Shown: in pieces, positions 44,098 to 60,402 of the stretch
Layout of the letters: each line of letters starts with the position of its first letter
How positions within the stretch are numbered: position 1 is the stretch's first letter
DNA from: Woeseiaceae bacterium
GTDB lineage: Bacteria; Pseudomonadota; Gammaproteobacteria; Steroidobacterales; Woeseiaceae
NCBI GenBank assembly: GCA_028280615.1
Contig: JANQLK010000010.1
Coordinates: forward strand, 1-62,771
Length of the DNA stretch: 62,771 bases
Direction: 5' to 3'
The notes under the pieces: generated by a model
Told to the model about the DNA's origin: nothing
Database searches by the model: none
What the model saw: only the letters and a program-made list of their open reading frames with translations
Made by a program: the position numbers and the translations under genes

Positions 44098-45534
44098 CTA
44101 ACTTGGGAACTCGGCGAGGCCGAGCCGGTTTTCTCCGTTCGCATCGTCCCGCCGCGAAAACGCAGCCAGCGGACCGATGACGATCAGCGTGGCGAACAGG
44201 AACAGAACTTCGAGGTTATAGACAAAGGCGTAGCCGACGGCCGGCCCGGTCAATGCAACGCCGAGCGATCCGTTGCTGGCGAATTGGGCAACCAGGTCTC
44301 TGAGTGCGCCGCCGCCGGCCAGGGCAAGCCCCGTAGCCGTGGCATGGACGGCTCCCCACGCGCCGAGCACGATACCCGAGTTGCCGTCGCGGGCAAGCGC
44401 CATCGCGGCCGTCAATGTGCCAACCGCGAACAGGCCGCCGCCGAAACCGATTAGCAGTACACCGAACCGGAACAGGGCGACAACCTTGAATGCCGAGATC
44501 ATCGATATGATCGCGAAGGCGCACGCGCCGACCAGCGCGCCGTAAGCGGCAAGCCGGTGCGGGTCCATGCCGCGTGACAGCCGCTTCGCGGAGACCGCGA
44601 ACGCGGCCAGCATGCCGCCGGCCAGCAGCGCCGTGAGGCCGGTCGTCGAGCTGACCGTGAGACCGAGAATTTGTGCCCCGAAGGGCTCGAGCAGGATATC
44701 CTGCATCGCGAATCCCACGGTGCCGAGCGCCAGAGCGACGAGCATGCGAATGGCCCGCGGGTCTTCCTTGAGCTCGCTCAACGCCTCGCCGAAGCGTGCC
44801 GGCGTGCTCGTCTGCAAGCGCTTCGCCTGCCCCCTGGCTTCCTGTTTCCAGGTCGATACGACGTTCAACACGAGCGTCACGACGGCCGCTCCCTGGACGA
44901 CACGAATCAGCTTCACGGGTTCGTAGTTACTCAACAGGGCGCCGAACAGCAGCGCGCTCACGAACATCCCCACGAGCAGCATGACGAAAAGCAGTGCGAC
45001 CACGCGCGGCCTGAGCTCGGGCTTGGCGAGGTCCGAGGCCAGCGCCATGCCCGCGGTCTGCGTCGTGTGTACGCCGGCACCGACCAGCAGGAACGCGAGA
45101 CCCGCGCCGAGCTGGCCATACAGCACCGGGCCAACGCCCGTGCCCGACAGCACGAGCAGCGCAAACGGCATGATCGCCAGGCCGCCCCACTGCATGAGCG
45201 TACCGATCCAGATAAACGGCACGCGACGAACCCCGAATGCCGACCTGTGCACATCCGAGCGGAAGCCCACGAGCGCGCGCAGGGGGGCGAAAATGACCGG
45301 CAGCGCGATCATCAATGCGACGAACCACGCCGGCACGCCGAGTTCGACGATCATCACCCGGTTCAGCGTGCCCGTGATCAGGACCAGCGCCATGCCGACC
45401 GACACCTGGAATAACGAGAGGCGCAGGATGCGGCCGAGCGGCAACTCCTCGGTGGCCACATCGGCGAACGGCAGCATCGACGGACTGAGGCCCATCCAGA
45501 ACTGCTTCACGTTGTCGGAAAAACCCAGCTTCAT
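44098..45534 (-). CDS. lhaA: LhaA, PucC-family LH1 assembly transporter
   Basis: 478-residue 12-helix protein of the BCD family, the counterpart of the PucC-type gene at 13928; both share LPFADVAT near the N-terminus, 'GTLNRVMIVELGVPA' and 'GAWGAVHATATG' (AVQATAVG in the other). The position directly before puhA is that of lhaA (orf1696), needed for LH1 assembly. It starts in an ATGA overlap with bchM. Confidence 0.94.
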   Translation of the reverse strand: MKLGFSDNVKQFWMGLSPSMLPFADVATEELPLGRILRLSLFQVSVGMALVLITGTLNRVMIVELGVPAWFVALMIALPVIFAPLRALVGFRSDVHRSAFGVRRVPFIWIGTLMQWGGLAIMPFALLVLSGTGVGPVLYGQLGAGLAFLLVGAGVHTTQTAGMALASDLAKPELRPRVVALLFVMLLVGMFVSALLFGALLSNYEPVKLIRVVQGAAVVTLVLNVVSTWKQEARGQAKRLQTSTPARFGEALSELKEDPRAIRMLVALALGTVGFAMQDILLEPFGAQILGLTVSSTTGLTALLAGGMLAAFAVSAKRLSRGMDPHRLAAYGALVGACAFAIISMISAFKVVALFRFGVLLIGFGGGLFAVGTLTAAMALARDGNSGIVLGAWGAVHATATGLALAGGGALRDLVAQFASNGSLGVALTGPAVGYAFVYNLEVLFLFATLIVIGPLAAFSRRDDANGENRLGLAEFPS

Positions 45535-46231
45535 TTCGTCAATTCGATGGCCTGTGAAAAATAGAAGCCGCTCTTCACTCGTTCGGTCCTCCCGGAGCGG
45601 AAGCCAACCGCAGTCAGTTCGTCTTCCAGCCTCGATATCAGCCGGTCGGTCCTGATCGGAACGATCGCGGGCGCGCGGTGATGTCGATGCGGAATCAGGC
45701 GGCCCGTGAAGTGCATGAGGGCGAGCGGCGGCGTCCAGGGCGCGCTCGTGAACAGGACACTGCCCGTGGTGCGTCTGCAGAAATCGCCAACGACGTCGAG
45801 CACGTCGTCGGCGTTGTAGTGAATCAGCGAATCCATCGCGACGACATGGTCGACGATTGCCGGTGCGTCGCCGAGCATGTCGCCGACACGGAACTCGATG
45901 GTACCGGCGAGCGGGATGGCCACGGCCCGTTCCCTGGCGACCTCGATCAGATTGGCGGCAACGTCAATCGCGACGACGTCGGCCCCGCGGCGGGCCGCCT
46001 CGATTGCCAGCGCACCGGTGCCGCAGCCCGCATCGAGCAGGATCTGGCCGCTCAGGTCTTCCGGCAGCCAGTCGAGCAGCGTCGAACGCATCCGGTCGCG
46101 CCCCGCGCGCACGGTCGCACGGACGCGGCCGACCGGGTCCGTCGACGTCAGCGCCTTCCAGGCGGCTGCGGCCGTCTTGTCGAAATACGTCGTTAATTCG
46201 TTGCGACGTTCGAAATAGGTCGGTGTACGCA

Positions 46232-46232
<1 letters not shown>
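45531..46232 (-). CDS. bchM: Mg-protoporphyrin IX O-methyltransferase
   Basis: 233-residue SAM-dependent methyltransferase that makes Mg-protoporphyrin monomethyl ester, the substrate of AcsF. The SAM motif is 'LLDAGCGTGALAIEAARRG' near residue 65, and 'YFDKTAAAAWKALTS' near the N-terminus is typical of BchM. It overlaps bchL by one base upstream and lhaA by four downstream. Confidence 0.96.
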
Positions 46233-50827
<4,595 letters not shown>

Positions 50828-50853
<26 letters not shown>

Positions 50854-52378
50854 CGTAGAGTGTCTCGCTGGTTATTGTTTCGATCCCCTGCTCTTTCGCG
50901 AAGGTCTCGGTGTTGCGCCGCGCCTTGCCGCGAACGAAAAACGGAATCCGCGACAAGGTCTTCTCGGCGTCGTCGCTCCAGACGGGCCCGGCGTCGGGCG
51001 GCGCCGCCTCGGCAGTGCCCGCGGCGTCGTTGTCGTTCTCCTTTCGAGCGCCCCCGCCCAGGTGCGAGGGCCGCGAATCGTTACTAAACTCGAAGTCCTC
51101 GCTGAACATGCCGAGCAGGTGCTCCTCGAGCCCCATCATCAGCGGATGCACCCAGGTGTCGAAAATCGTGTTGGCGCCCTCGAAGCCCATCTGCGGCGAA
51201 TACGCGGCCGGATGGTCCTGCACGTGAACGGGTGCGGAAATGACGGCGCAGCCGATGCCGAGCCGCTTGGCGAAATGGCGCTCCATTTGCGTGCCCAGTA
51301 TGAGTTCGGGCGAGAGTTCCTGCACTCGAGCCTCGACCTCGAGGTAGTCGTCGGTGATCAGCGCATCGACGCCCAGTTCGGCAGCGACCGCGCGTACGTT
51401 GCGCGCGAACTCGCGGCTGTAGGTGCCGACGCCGACGACCTCGAACGCGAGCTCCTCGTGCGCGATTCGCGCCGCGGCCGTAACGTGACTCGCGTCCCCG
51501 AATATGAACACGCGCTTGCCGGTCAGGTAGGTGGAATCGATCGAGCGCGAGTACCAGGGCAGGCGCGACGCGCCGTGAGCAATCGCGGGTCCGGCGTCGA
51601 CGCCCGTGAACTCCACGATTTCGCGAATGAAGTCACGCGTTGCCGCCACGCCGATCGGCACGGTGCTCGTGAACGGCTGACCATAGGTGCGCTTGAGCCA
51701 GCGGGCGGTGGTATCCGCGATCTCGGGGTACATGACGACGTTGAAGTCGGCGTCCGGGATGCGTGCAATGTCGTCGGGGCTTGCGTTCCACGGCGCGACG
51801 ACGTTGATGTCGACGCCGAGCTGACTCAAAAGCGTCGTGAGCTCGTGCACGTCATCGCGATGCCGGAAACCGAGCGCGGTCGCCCCGAGCAGGTTGCAGC
51901 TCGGCCTGACCTTTTGCGGCCTGTCCTCGCCCGTCGGCGGCGGGCACAGACCCTTGACGATGTAGTAAAGCGTTTCCGACGCGCCCCAGTTTTCCTTGCG
52001 CTGGTAGGACGGCAGCTCGAGCGGGATTACCGGGACCGGCAGACCCAGGGCTTCGGCGAGCCCGCCGGGGTCGTCCTGAATCAGCTCGGCCGTGCAGGAT
52101 GCGCCAACGATCATCGCCTTGGGCTCGAAGCGGTCGTAGGCGCTTTTGACCGCGTCCTGGAACAGCTGCGCCGTATCGGAGCCGAGGTCGCGGGCCTGGA
52201 ATGTGGTGTAGGTGACGGGCGGCCGCGCGTCGCGTCGCTCGATCATCGTGAACAGCAGATCAGCGTAGGTGTCGCCCTGGGGCGCATGCAAGACGTAGTG
52301 CACGTCCTTCATCGCCGTCGCGATGCGCATTGCGCCGACATGCGGCGGACCTTCGTATGTCCATACCGTAAGTTTCAT
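50828..52378 (-). CDS. bchB: Light-independent protochlorophyllide reductase subunit B
   Basis: 516 residues, NifK-like. Asp36 (in [10 protein letters not shown]) is the known unusual aspartate ligand of the BchNB [4Fe-4S] cluster. The C-terminal ~50 residues form the small PCP-reductase domain found in BchB/ChlB. Between core and tail there is a low-complexity acidic/Ala-rich linker (about residues 425-460). Its ATG is adjacent to the bchN stop. Confidence 0.97.
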
Positions 52379-54427
<2,049 letters not shown>

Positions 54428-54429
54428 TT

Positions 54430-55338
54430 ATGACAAGAAGCGGTTCTAACCGTCATCCCGACGAATGCGCGCAGATGAGCTTTCCAGGCAAAGAAGGCGC
54501 AGCAAGTTCGTTGTTACCCGCCGACACCGGGGTCTTCAACGAATTCGGCAGATCCATGCTGTCGGCGCTGAGCCAGACGATAGAAGGTGACATCATTCCG
54601 CGTCTCATGCTGGCATTCGATTCGCGTCGCACGGATACCTCGGTCCCGATCGGGCACGGGGAACGCCTTGGCGCTTCGATCGATGAATTCATCCAGCTCG
54701 TGCTGAACCACGACGCATCGATCGCCACCAACTACGTCAACACCCTGCGATCGGACGGCGTTCCGCTGTCGGCGCTGTATCTCGACCTGCTCGCGCCTGC
54801 GGCGCGGCGGCTTGGCGAGATGTGGGAAGAAGATGAGTGCTCTTTCACCGACGTCACGATCGGCGTTTGCCGAATGCACCAGGTTCTGCTCGAGTTCAGC
54901 CGCTGTTTCGACGCTGCAGGCGTGGAGGCCCGTAACCCCGGACAGGATGCGTTGATAGTCCCGGTCCCGGGTGAGCAACATACGTTTGGATTGTTCATGG
55001 TCATGGAGTTCATGCGCCGCAACAGCTGGAATTGCTACAGCGGCCAGCCCGCGAACGAGCGCGAATTCCACAAGCTCGTGGGAACCCGCGACTTCGACGT
55101 GATCGGCATTTCGGTCGGCGCGTCCGACCATGTGGAACTCGCCGGGCGACTGATTGCCGACCTGCGAAAGGGACCGCGCAACAGCGACACCGTCGTTATG
55201 GTCGGCGGGCAGGCCTTCGCGAACGATCCGGACCTCGCAGAACGTATAGGCGCGCATGCCTGGGCCAAAGACGGCGAGGACGCCGTATTGCAGGCCGAGG
55301 CGCTGGTCGGACACGGTAAGAGCACCAACCAGGGCTGA
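54430..55338 (+). CDS. ppaA: PpaA/AerR cobalamin-binding antirepressor
   Basis: 302 residues from the ATG at 54430. The C-terminal half (about residues 155-290) is a B12-binding-like domain. 'GEQHTFGLFMVMEF' supplies the His expected to ligate cobalamin in the AerR/PpaA family, and 'LGEMWEEDECSFTDVTIG' precedes it as in other B12-dependent light sensors. AerR/PpaA acts with CrtJ/PpsR to adjust photosynthesis gene expression to light and oxygen. It is followed 66 bp later by ppsR and shares its upstream operator with bchF, so it may be autoregulated. Confidence 0.93.
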   Translation: MTRSGSNRHPDECAQMSFPGKEGAASSLLPADTGVFNEFGRSMLSALSQTIEGDIIPRLMLAFDSRRTDTSVPIGHGERLGASIDEFIQLVLNHDASIATNYVNTLRSDGVPLSALYLDLLAPAARRLGEMWEEDECSFTDVTIGVCRMHQVLLEFSRCFDAAGVEARNPGQDALIVPVPGEQHTFGLFMVMEFMRRNSWNCYSGQPANEREFHKLVGTRDFDVIGISVGASDHVELAGRLIADLRKGPRNSDTVVMVGGQAFANDPDLAERIGAHAWAKDGEDAVLQAEALVGHGKSTNQG

Positions 55339-55404
55339 CGACGCCGGCGCGAAGCCGGCCTGAACAGCTGCAAATCGTTGGTGTAGTCTCAGGGAATTGC
55401 CGTA

Positions 55405-56808
55405 GTGTCGTCCGTACAACACAGTTCAACGCATCTTGTCGATTCCCTTACGGCGGAGCTGTCGGCTTCACTAATCACCGAATCGAACGACGTCAGCCTC
55501 GTCGTCGACGAGGACGGAATCGTTCGAGACGTAGCGCTGGGCAGCCCGGAAGCCGGACTCGAAGTTGCGCTCGGATGGATTGGCAGGCCGTGGATAGACA
55601 CGGTCACTCCCGAGAGTCACGCCAAGATAACGGCGCTGCTCTCCGTCACCGAGAAAGACCAGCTCAGCCGCTGGCGCCAGGTCAATCATCCGATGGACGG
55701 CGACGCGGACCTGCCGATCACCTACAAAACCATGCGCGGCGCCGACGGCAAGTCGATCATCGCGGTCGGCCGCGACCTGAGGCATATCTCACAGCTCCAG
55801 CAGCGCCTCCTCGATGTGCAGCAGTCACTCGAACGAGACTACGAACGGCTGCACCAGGCGGAGATCCGCTATCGCATGCTGTTCACGATGGCGACCGAAG
55901 CCATCCTGTTTATCGATGCGGACAGCCGCAAGATCGTCGAGGCGAACCCGGCCGCCGGGAAGCTCCTCGATCGTCCCGCGAACAAGCTCGTGAACCGAAC
56001 GTTTCCGCGCGGCTTTACCGACAACTCGAACGATGCCATCGAGGACCTGTTGCTCAGGGTCCGCGCGGCCGGTCGCGCCGAGGGCATCATCGTTCGCTCG
56101 GCAACCGGCCAAAGGAGCTTCCGGCTGAACGCAAGCCTGATCCGCCGCGAAGACGGCCCCTACTACCTTATCCGGCTGCACGCGCCTGACGAAAACGGCC
56201 GCGACGAGCTGTCGCAGAAGGTCATCGACGTCGTGAACCGTTCCCCGGACGCGTTCGTAGTGACCGATCCCGAGGGCCGGATAATGGCGTCCAATCGGGC
56301 GTTTCTCGATCTTTGTTCGATCGCCACGGATCTGCAGGTGGTCAACCAGCCGATCGAACGCTGGCTTGGACGCCCCGGCGTCGACGTCAGCCTGCTGCTC
56401 AGGAATCTCAAGAACCGCCCGGAAGTACGCCAGTTCGTGACGACACTGACGCCGGACTACGGCGACCCGATCGACGTGGAGCTGTCTGCGGTCTCGGCCC
56501 TCGACAGCGACGACCCCTGCTTCGGCTTCGTCATTCGCCGGCAGATCGCCTCGTCGGCCGCGAGCGGCGCCACCGCGGCCATGCCGCGCTCGATCGAGGA
56601 GATGACCGAGCTCGTCGGGCGTGTGCCGCTCAAGGATCTTGTCCGCGAAACGACCGACATCATCGAGCGCATGTGCATCGAGGCCGCGCTCAAGATGACC
56701 GACGACAGCCGCGCCTCGGCCGCCGAGATGCTGGGTTTGAGCCGGCAAAGCCTGTACGTGAAACTTCGCCGGTACGGCATTGGCGACCTCGACGACGGCA
56801 AGGAATAG
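55405..56808 (+). CDS. ppsR: PpsR/CrtJ transcriptional repressor
   Basis: 467 residues from a GTG at 55405. Three PAS-like domains (about 25-130, 155-260, 275-380) and a Q-linker helix precede a C-terminal Fis-type helix-turn-helix with 'RASAAEMLGLSRQSLYVKL'. It binds TGT-N12-ACA and represses bch, crt and puc genes under oxygen. Cys424, in 'ERMCIEAAL' ahead of the helix-turn-helix, has the same number as the redox Cys of Rhodobacter PpsR. Around residue 251 there is no Cys; the only others are Cys304 and Cys372. Confidence 0.96.
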   Translation: MSSVQHSSTHLVDSLTAELSASLITESNDVSLVVDEDGIVRDVALGSPEAGLEVALGWIGRPWIDTVTPESHAKITALLSVTEKDQLSRWRQVNHPMDGDADLPITYKTMRGADGKSIIAVGRDLRHISQLQQRLLDVQQSLERDYERLHQAEIRYRMLFTMATEAILFIDADSRKIVEANPAAGKLLDRPANKLVNRTFPRGFTDNSNDAIEDLLLRVRAAGRAEGIIVRSATGQRSFRLNASLIRREDGPYYLIRLHAPDENGRDELSQKVIDVVNRSPDAFVVTDPEGRIMASNRAFLDLCSIATDLQVVNQPIERWLGRPGVDVSLLLRNLKNRPEVRQFVTTLTPDYGDPIDVELSAVSALDSDDPCFGFVIRRQIASSAASGATAAMPRSIEEMTELVGRVPLKDLVRETTDIIERMCIEAALKMTDDSRASAAEMLGLSRQSLYVKLRRYGIGDLDDGKE

Positions 56809-56881
56809 GCCGCTCGTCGCAAGCCGGCTTCCGCTGGCCAGCCACGGCCCGTCCACGGGCCCTCTCGATCGCTCAGAAAAC

Positions 56882-56920
56882 TGTACATTTTAGTTGACGT
56901 TCTGATGTGTCAAGTATTAT
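56882..56920 (+). promoter_or_regulatory. bchG promoter with one-mismatch PpsR box
   Basis: TGT-N12-ACG at 56882-56899; its right half is TTGACG (56894-56899), a -35. TATTAT at 56915-56920 (15-nt spacer) or TTATTG at 56917-56922 (17 nt) can be the -10. Either places the transcript start at or within a few bases of the bchG ATG at 56930. Confidence 0.65.
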
Positions 56921-56929
56921 TGTCACAGT

Positions 56930-57835
56930 ATGGAGCGTGCGACCCTGACTGCGCTCGCCGCCGACCGTCCGCGCTGGACGGCCTACGTTGAGCTGTTAAA
57001 ACCCATCACGTGGTTCCCGCCGATGTGGGCATTCGGCTGTGGCGTCATTTCGTCGGGCGGATCGCTGCTGGAGCGCTGGCCGTTCGCGGTCGGCGGTATT
57101 CTGCTCGCGGGGCCGATGGTTTGCGGCACGAGCCAGGTCGTCAACGACTGGTTCGACCGCCACGTCGACGCCATCAACGAGCCCAATCGACCCATACCGT
57201 CCGGCCGCGTGCCGGGCCGCATCGGCCTGTACTTCGCGATCCTGTGGACGCTCGCTTCGCTCGCGGTCGCCAGCCTGCTCGGCCCCTGGGTCGTCGCGGC
57301 GACGGTCGTCGGGCTCGCGCTCGCCTGGGCATACAGCGCGCCGCCGTTCCGGCTCAAGCGCAACGGCTGGTACGGCAACGCGGCAGTCGGAATCTGCTAC
57401 GAAGGGCTGCCCTGGTTCACGGCGGCTGCGGTCCTGCTCGGCACGCTGCCCGCGGGCGAAATACTATGGCTCGCACTGCTCTACAGCATCGGCGCGCACG
57501 GCATCATGACGCTCAACGACTTCAAGTCGATTAACGGCGACCGGATGATGAACGTACACACGCTGCCGGTGCAGCTCGGCGTTCAGTCAGCCGCGCGTTT
57601 CGCGGGACTGGTCATGGTCGTGCCGCAGGTCGTCGTCGTCGTTCTGCTGCTGAACTGGGAACAGAGCATTGCTGCCGGCGTCGTCGGCGGCCTGATACTC
57701 GGACAGCTCGCTTTGATGCAACGTTTCCTGGGTGATCCCGTCAAGCACGCGACCTGGTTCTCGGGTTTCGGCGTGACCCTGTATGTCTCGGGCATGCTCG
57801 CCAGCGCAATCGCGGTTCGCGGGGTCGCCGGCTGA
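56930..57835 (+). CDS. bchG: Bacteriochlorophyll synthase (prenyl transferase)
   Basis: 301-residue UbiA-family membrane protein that esterifies bacteriochlorophyllide a with geranylgeranyl diphosphate. The Asp-rich motif is 'NDWFDRHVDAINEPNRPIPSG' (family pattern, in parts), and a second is 'NDFKSINGDRMMN'. No ribosome site precedes the ATG, and the promoter is so close that the message is probably leaderless. It overlaps the next gene by one base and leads a bchG-transporter-bchP-HMGS unit. Confidence 0.96.
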   Translation: MERATLTALAADRPRWTAYVELLKPITWFPPMWAFGCGVISSGGSLLERWPFAVGGILLAGPMVCGTSQVVNDWFDRHVDAINEPNRPIPSGRVPGRIGLYFAILWTLASLAVASLLGPWVVAATVVGLALAWAYSAPPFRLKRNGWYGNAAVGICYEGLPWFTAAAVLLGTLPAGEILWLALLYSIGAHGIMTLNDFKSINGDRMMNVHTLPVQLGVQSAARFAGLVMVVPQVVVVVLLLNWEQSIAAGVVGGLILGQLALMQRFLGDPVKHATWFSGFGVTLYVSGMLASAIAVRGVAG

Positions 57836-59193
57836 TGTCCGGGTCAAAGCAGGGCCTCGGCTGGCTGGGTATCGTCAGGCTCGGCTGTGTGCAGACGGCG
57901 CTCGGCGCGATCGTCGTATTGACGACATCCACGCTCAATCGCGTCATGGTGGTCGAGATCGCATTTCCGGCCATGCTGCCCGGCGCGTTGGTTGCCCTGC
58001 ACTACTTCGTGCAGCTGAGCCGACCCCGCTTCGGTTTCGGCTCGGACACGGGCAGGCGCCGCACGCCGTGGATAATCGGCGGTATGGCGACCCTCGCCCT
58101 GGGCGGCGTCCTGGCGGCGACGGCAACCGCCCTGATGGCCTACGAGCCGTTCGCCGGCATTGCGCTGGCCGTGGTCGCCTTTATGCTGATCGGCGCCGGC
58201 GTGGGCGCGAGCGGCACCTGCCTTTTGGTCCTGCTCGCCGCGACTGTCAGCCCGCAACGCCGCGCAGCGGCGGCCAGCATCACCTGGATCATGATGATCG
58301 CGGGATTCGCCGTGACGGCCGGCGTGGCCGGTGCCTTTCTCGATCCGTTTTCGTTTACGCGCCTGATCGCCGTGGCCGCGATCGTGGGCGCGTTGGCATT
58401 CGTCGCCACGGTAGCCGCGCTCAATGGACTCGAACGGCGATATGCCGTGCTGCAGCCGCCGGCGGCCCTGCAATCGCCGGACAGCAATGACGAACCCAGC
58501 TTCCGTGAGGCCCTCAAGGACGTTATTTCAGAGCCCGGTACCCGCCGTTTCGCGGCCTTCGTTTTCATTTCCATGCTCGCGTATAGCGCACAGGATCTCG
58601 TTCTCGAACCTTTTGCGGGTGCGGTGATGGGCCTGACGCCCGGACAATCCACCCAGCTCGGCGGCACCCAGCACGGAGGCGTATTGCTCGGCATGCTCGC
58701 CGTTGCCTTCCTCGCACGCGCATCGGGCAGCGCCAGCGTTGGCCTGCTCCGGCGCGTGATGATCGGCGGCTGCCTGGGCTCCGCGGTCATGTTGCTCGCG
58801 CTCGCAATCGCGGGATTCTGGAACGGGCAGTGGCCGCTGTCGGCCAGCGTATTCCTGCTCGGTCTTTGCAACGGCGTGTTCGCCGTCGCCGCGATCGCCT
58901 GCATGATGGGACTGGTATCCAGTGGCCGCAAGGGACGGGACGGCACGCGTATGGGGGTCTGGGGAGCCGCGCAGGCCATGGCTTTCGGACTCGGCGGCAT
59001 CGCGGGCACCGCGGTCGTCGACATCACGCGTCTTCTGTTCGGCTCGACGCTTATTGCCTATGCCATCGTGTTCGTCGCCCAGGCGCTGATGTTCGCCTGC
59101 GCCGCCGTACTGGCGGCACGGCTGACACGCGCATCGACGGGCGCGACGATAGCGCCCGCAACCGCGCTCGGGATGGACCCGAACACGGTCTGA
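57835..59193 (+). CDS. PucC-family (BCD) transporter between bchG and bchP
   Basis: 452-residue 12-helix protein of the same family as the genes at 13928 and 44098, but more distant: the motif becomes 'TLNRVMVVEIAFPAMLPG' and the N-terminus is shorter. This position is that of the bchG-linked orf428/Bch2 group. It may deliver or handle bacteriochlorophyll or its ester rather than serve one antenna. Its ATG overlaps the bchG stop, and bchP follows 18 bp later. Confidence 0.9.
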   Translation: MSGSKQGLGWLGIVRLGCVQTALGAIVVLTTSTLNRVMVVEIAFPAMLPGALVALHYFVQLSRPRFGFGSDTGRRRTPWIIGGMATLALGGVLAATATALMAYEPFAGIALAVVAFMLIGAGVGASGTCLLVLLAATVSPQRRAAAASITWIMMIAGFAVTAGVAGAFLDPFSFTRLIAVAAIVGALAFVATVAALNGLERRYAVLQPPAALQSPDSNDEPSFREALKDVISEPGTRRFAAFVFISMLAYSAQDLVLEPFAGAVMGLTPGQSTQLGGTQHGGVLLGMLAVAFLARASGSASVGLLRRVMIGGCLGSAVMLLALAIAGFWNGQWPLSASVFLLGLCNGVFAVAAIACMMGLVSSGRKGRDGTRMGVWGAAQAMAFGLGGIAGTAVVDITRLLFGSTLIAYAIVFVAQALMFACAAVLAARLTRASTGATIAPATALGMDPNTV

Positions 59194-59211
59194 CAACCTA
59201 AGGAGAATCGT

Positions 59212-60393
59212 TTGCAATCCTACGACGTCGCAATCATTGGTGGAGGCCCTTCCGGCGCAACGGCGGCCTGTGAGCTTGCCGAGCGCGGACTTTCCGTTCT
59301 GCTGATCGACCGCGATGGGCGCATAAAGCCCTGCGGGGGTGCAGTTCCTCCAATTCTTCTCCGCGAGTTCGACATCCCCGATGCCCTGCTCGAATGCCGC
59401 GTGACGTCCGCGCGGATGGTGTCGCCGGCCGAAGAGCGCGTCGACATGGACATCGGCGGCTTCGTCGGCATGGTCGACCGCGGCAAATTCGATCCCTGGC
59501 TGCGCGAGCGGGCGGAGGCCGCCGGCGCCACGCGGGTCACGGCCCACTTCGAGGAAATCTCGCGTGACGAGAACGATGGCCTGCTGGTTCACTACCGCGA
59601 AGACGGCAAGAACGGCGAACTCCGCACGATAAGCGCTCGCGCCGTCATCGGTGCCGACGGCGCCGCGTCCAAAGTCCGCAAACAGGTGTTCGACAAGCAA
59701 GAGAAGATGAAGCACGTCTTCGCCTACCACGAAATCGTACGGTCTCCCGAAGGCCGGACACCGGAGTTCGACCCGGAGCGCTGCGACGTCTACTACCAGG
59801 GCATTGTCTCCCCGGACTTTTACGGCTGGGTGTTTCCGCACGGCGACTGCACGAGCGTCGGCGCCGGCTCGGCGGTCAAGGGCTTTTCGCTACGCAAGGC
59901 CGTGAAACGCATGCGCGACAATTCGGGCCTCGACGACAACCAGGTCGTGCGCTGCGAAGGAGCGCCGCTGCCGCTCAAGCCGCTGAAGCGCTGGGACAAC
60001 GGCCGCGACGTCGTGCTGGTCGGGGACGCGGCGGGCGCGGTCGCTCCGTCCTCGGGCGAAGGCATCTACTACGCGATGTGCAGTGGCCGGCATGCCGCCG
60101 ACGCCGTGGCCGAGTTCTGCGAAACCGGCGACGCGAGGGTCCTCAAGCAGGTGCGCAAGCGCTTCATGAAGGCGCACGGCAGGATCTTCCTCATCCTGCG
60201 CATCATGCAGCACTACTGGTACCGGAACGAAGTGCGACGTGAGAAATTCGTCAAGATCTGCAGGGACCCGGACGTACAGCGTCTGACCTGGGAAGCGTAC
60301 ATGAACAAGAAGCTCGTGCGCGCGAAACCGACGACGCACCTGAGAATATTCTTCAAGGACCTGGCCCACCTCGTGGGGTTCAATCCGCAATAA
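59212..60393 (+). CDS. bchP: Geranylgeranyl (bacteriochlorophyll) reductase
   Basis: 393-residue FAD-dependent reductase that converts the geranylgeranyl tail to phytyl. It opens with the FAD motif 'GGGPSGATAACELAERG' near residue 8 and has 'CGGAVPP' and the GD motif 'VVLVGDAAGAVAPSSGEG'. Translation starts at a TTG with AAGGAGAAT directly upstream. It is the third gene of the bchG unit. Confidence 0.96.
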   Translation: MQSYDVAIIGGGPSGATAACELAERGLSVLLIDRDGRIKPCGGAVPPILLREFDIPDALLECRVTSARMVSPAEERVDMDIGGFVGMVDRGKFDPWLRERAEAAGATRVTAHFEEISRDENDGLLVHYREDGKNGELRTISARAVIGADGAASKVRKQVFDKQEKMKHVFAYHEIVRSPEGRTPEFDPERCDVYYQGIVSPDFYGWVFPHGDCTSVGAGSAVKGFSLRKAVKRMRDNSGLDDNQVVRCEGAPLPLKPLKRWDNGRDVVLVGDAAGAVAPSSGEGIYYAMCSGRHAADAVAEFCETGDARVLKQVRKRFMKAHGRIFLILRIMQHYWYRNEVRREKFVKICRDPDVQRLTWEAYMNKKLVRAKPTTHLRIFFKDLAHLVGFNPQ

Positions 60394-60402
60394 GGGGCGA
60401 CC

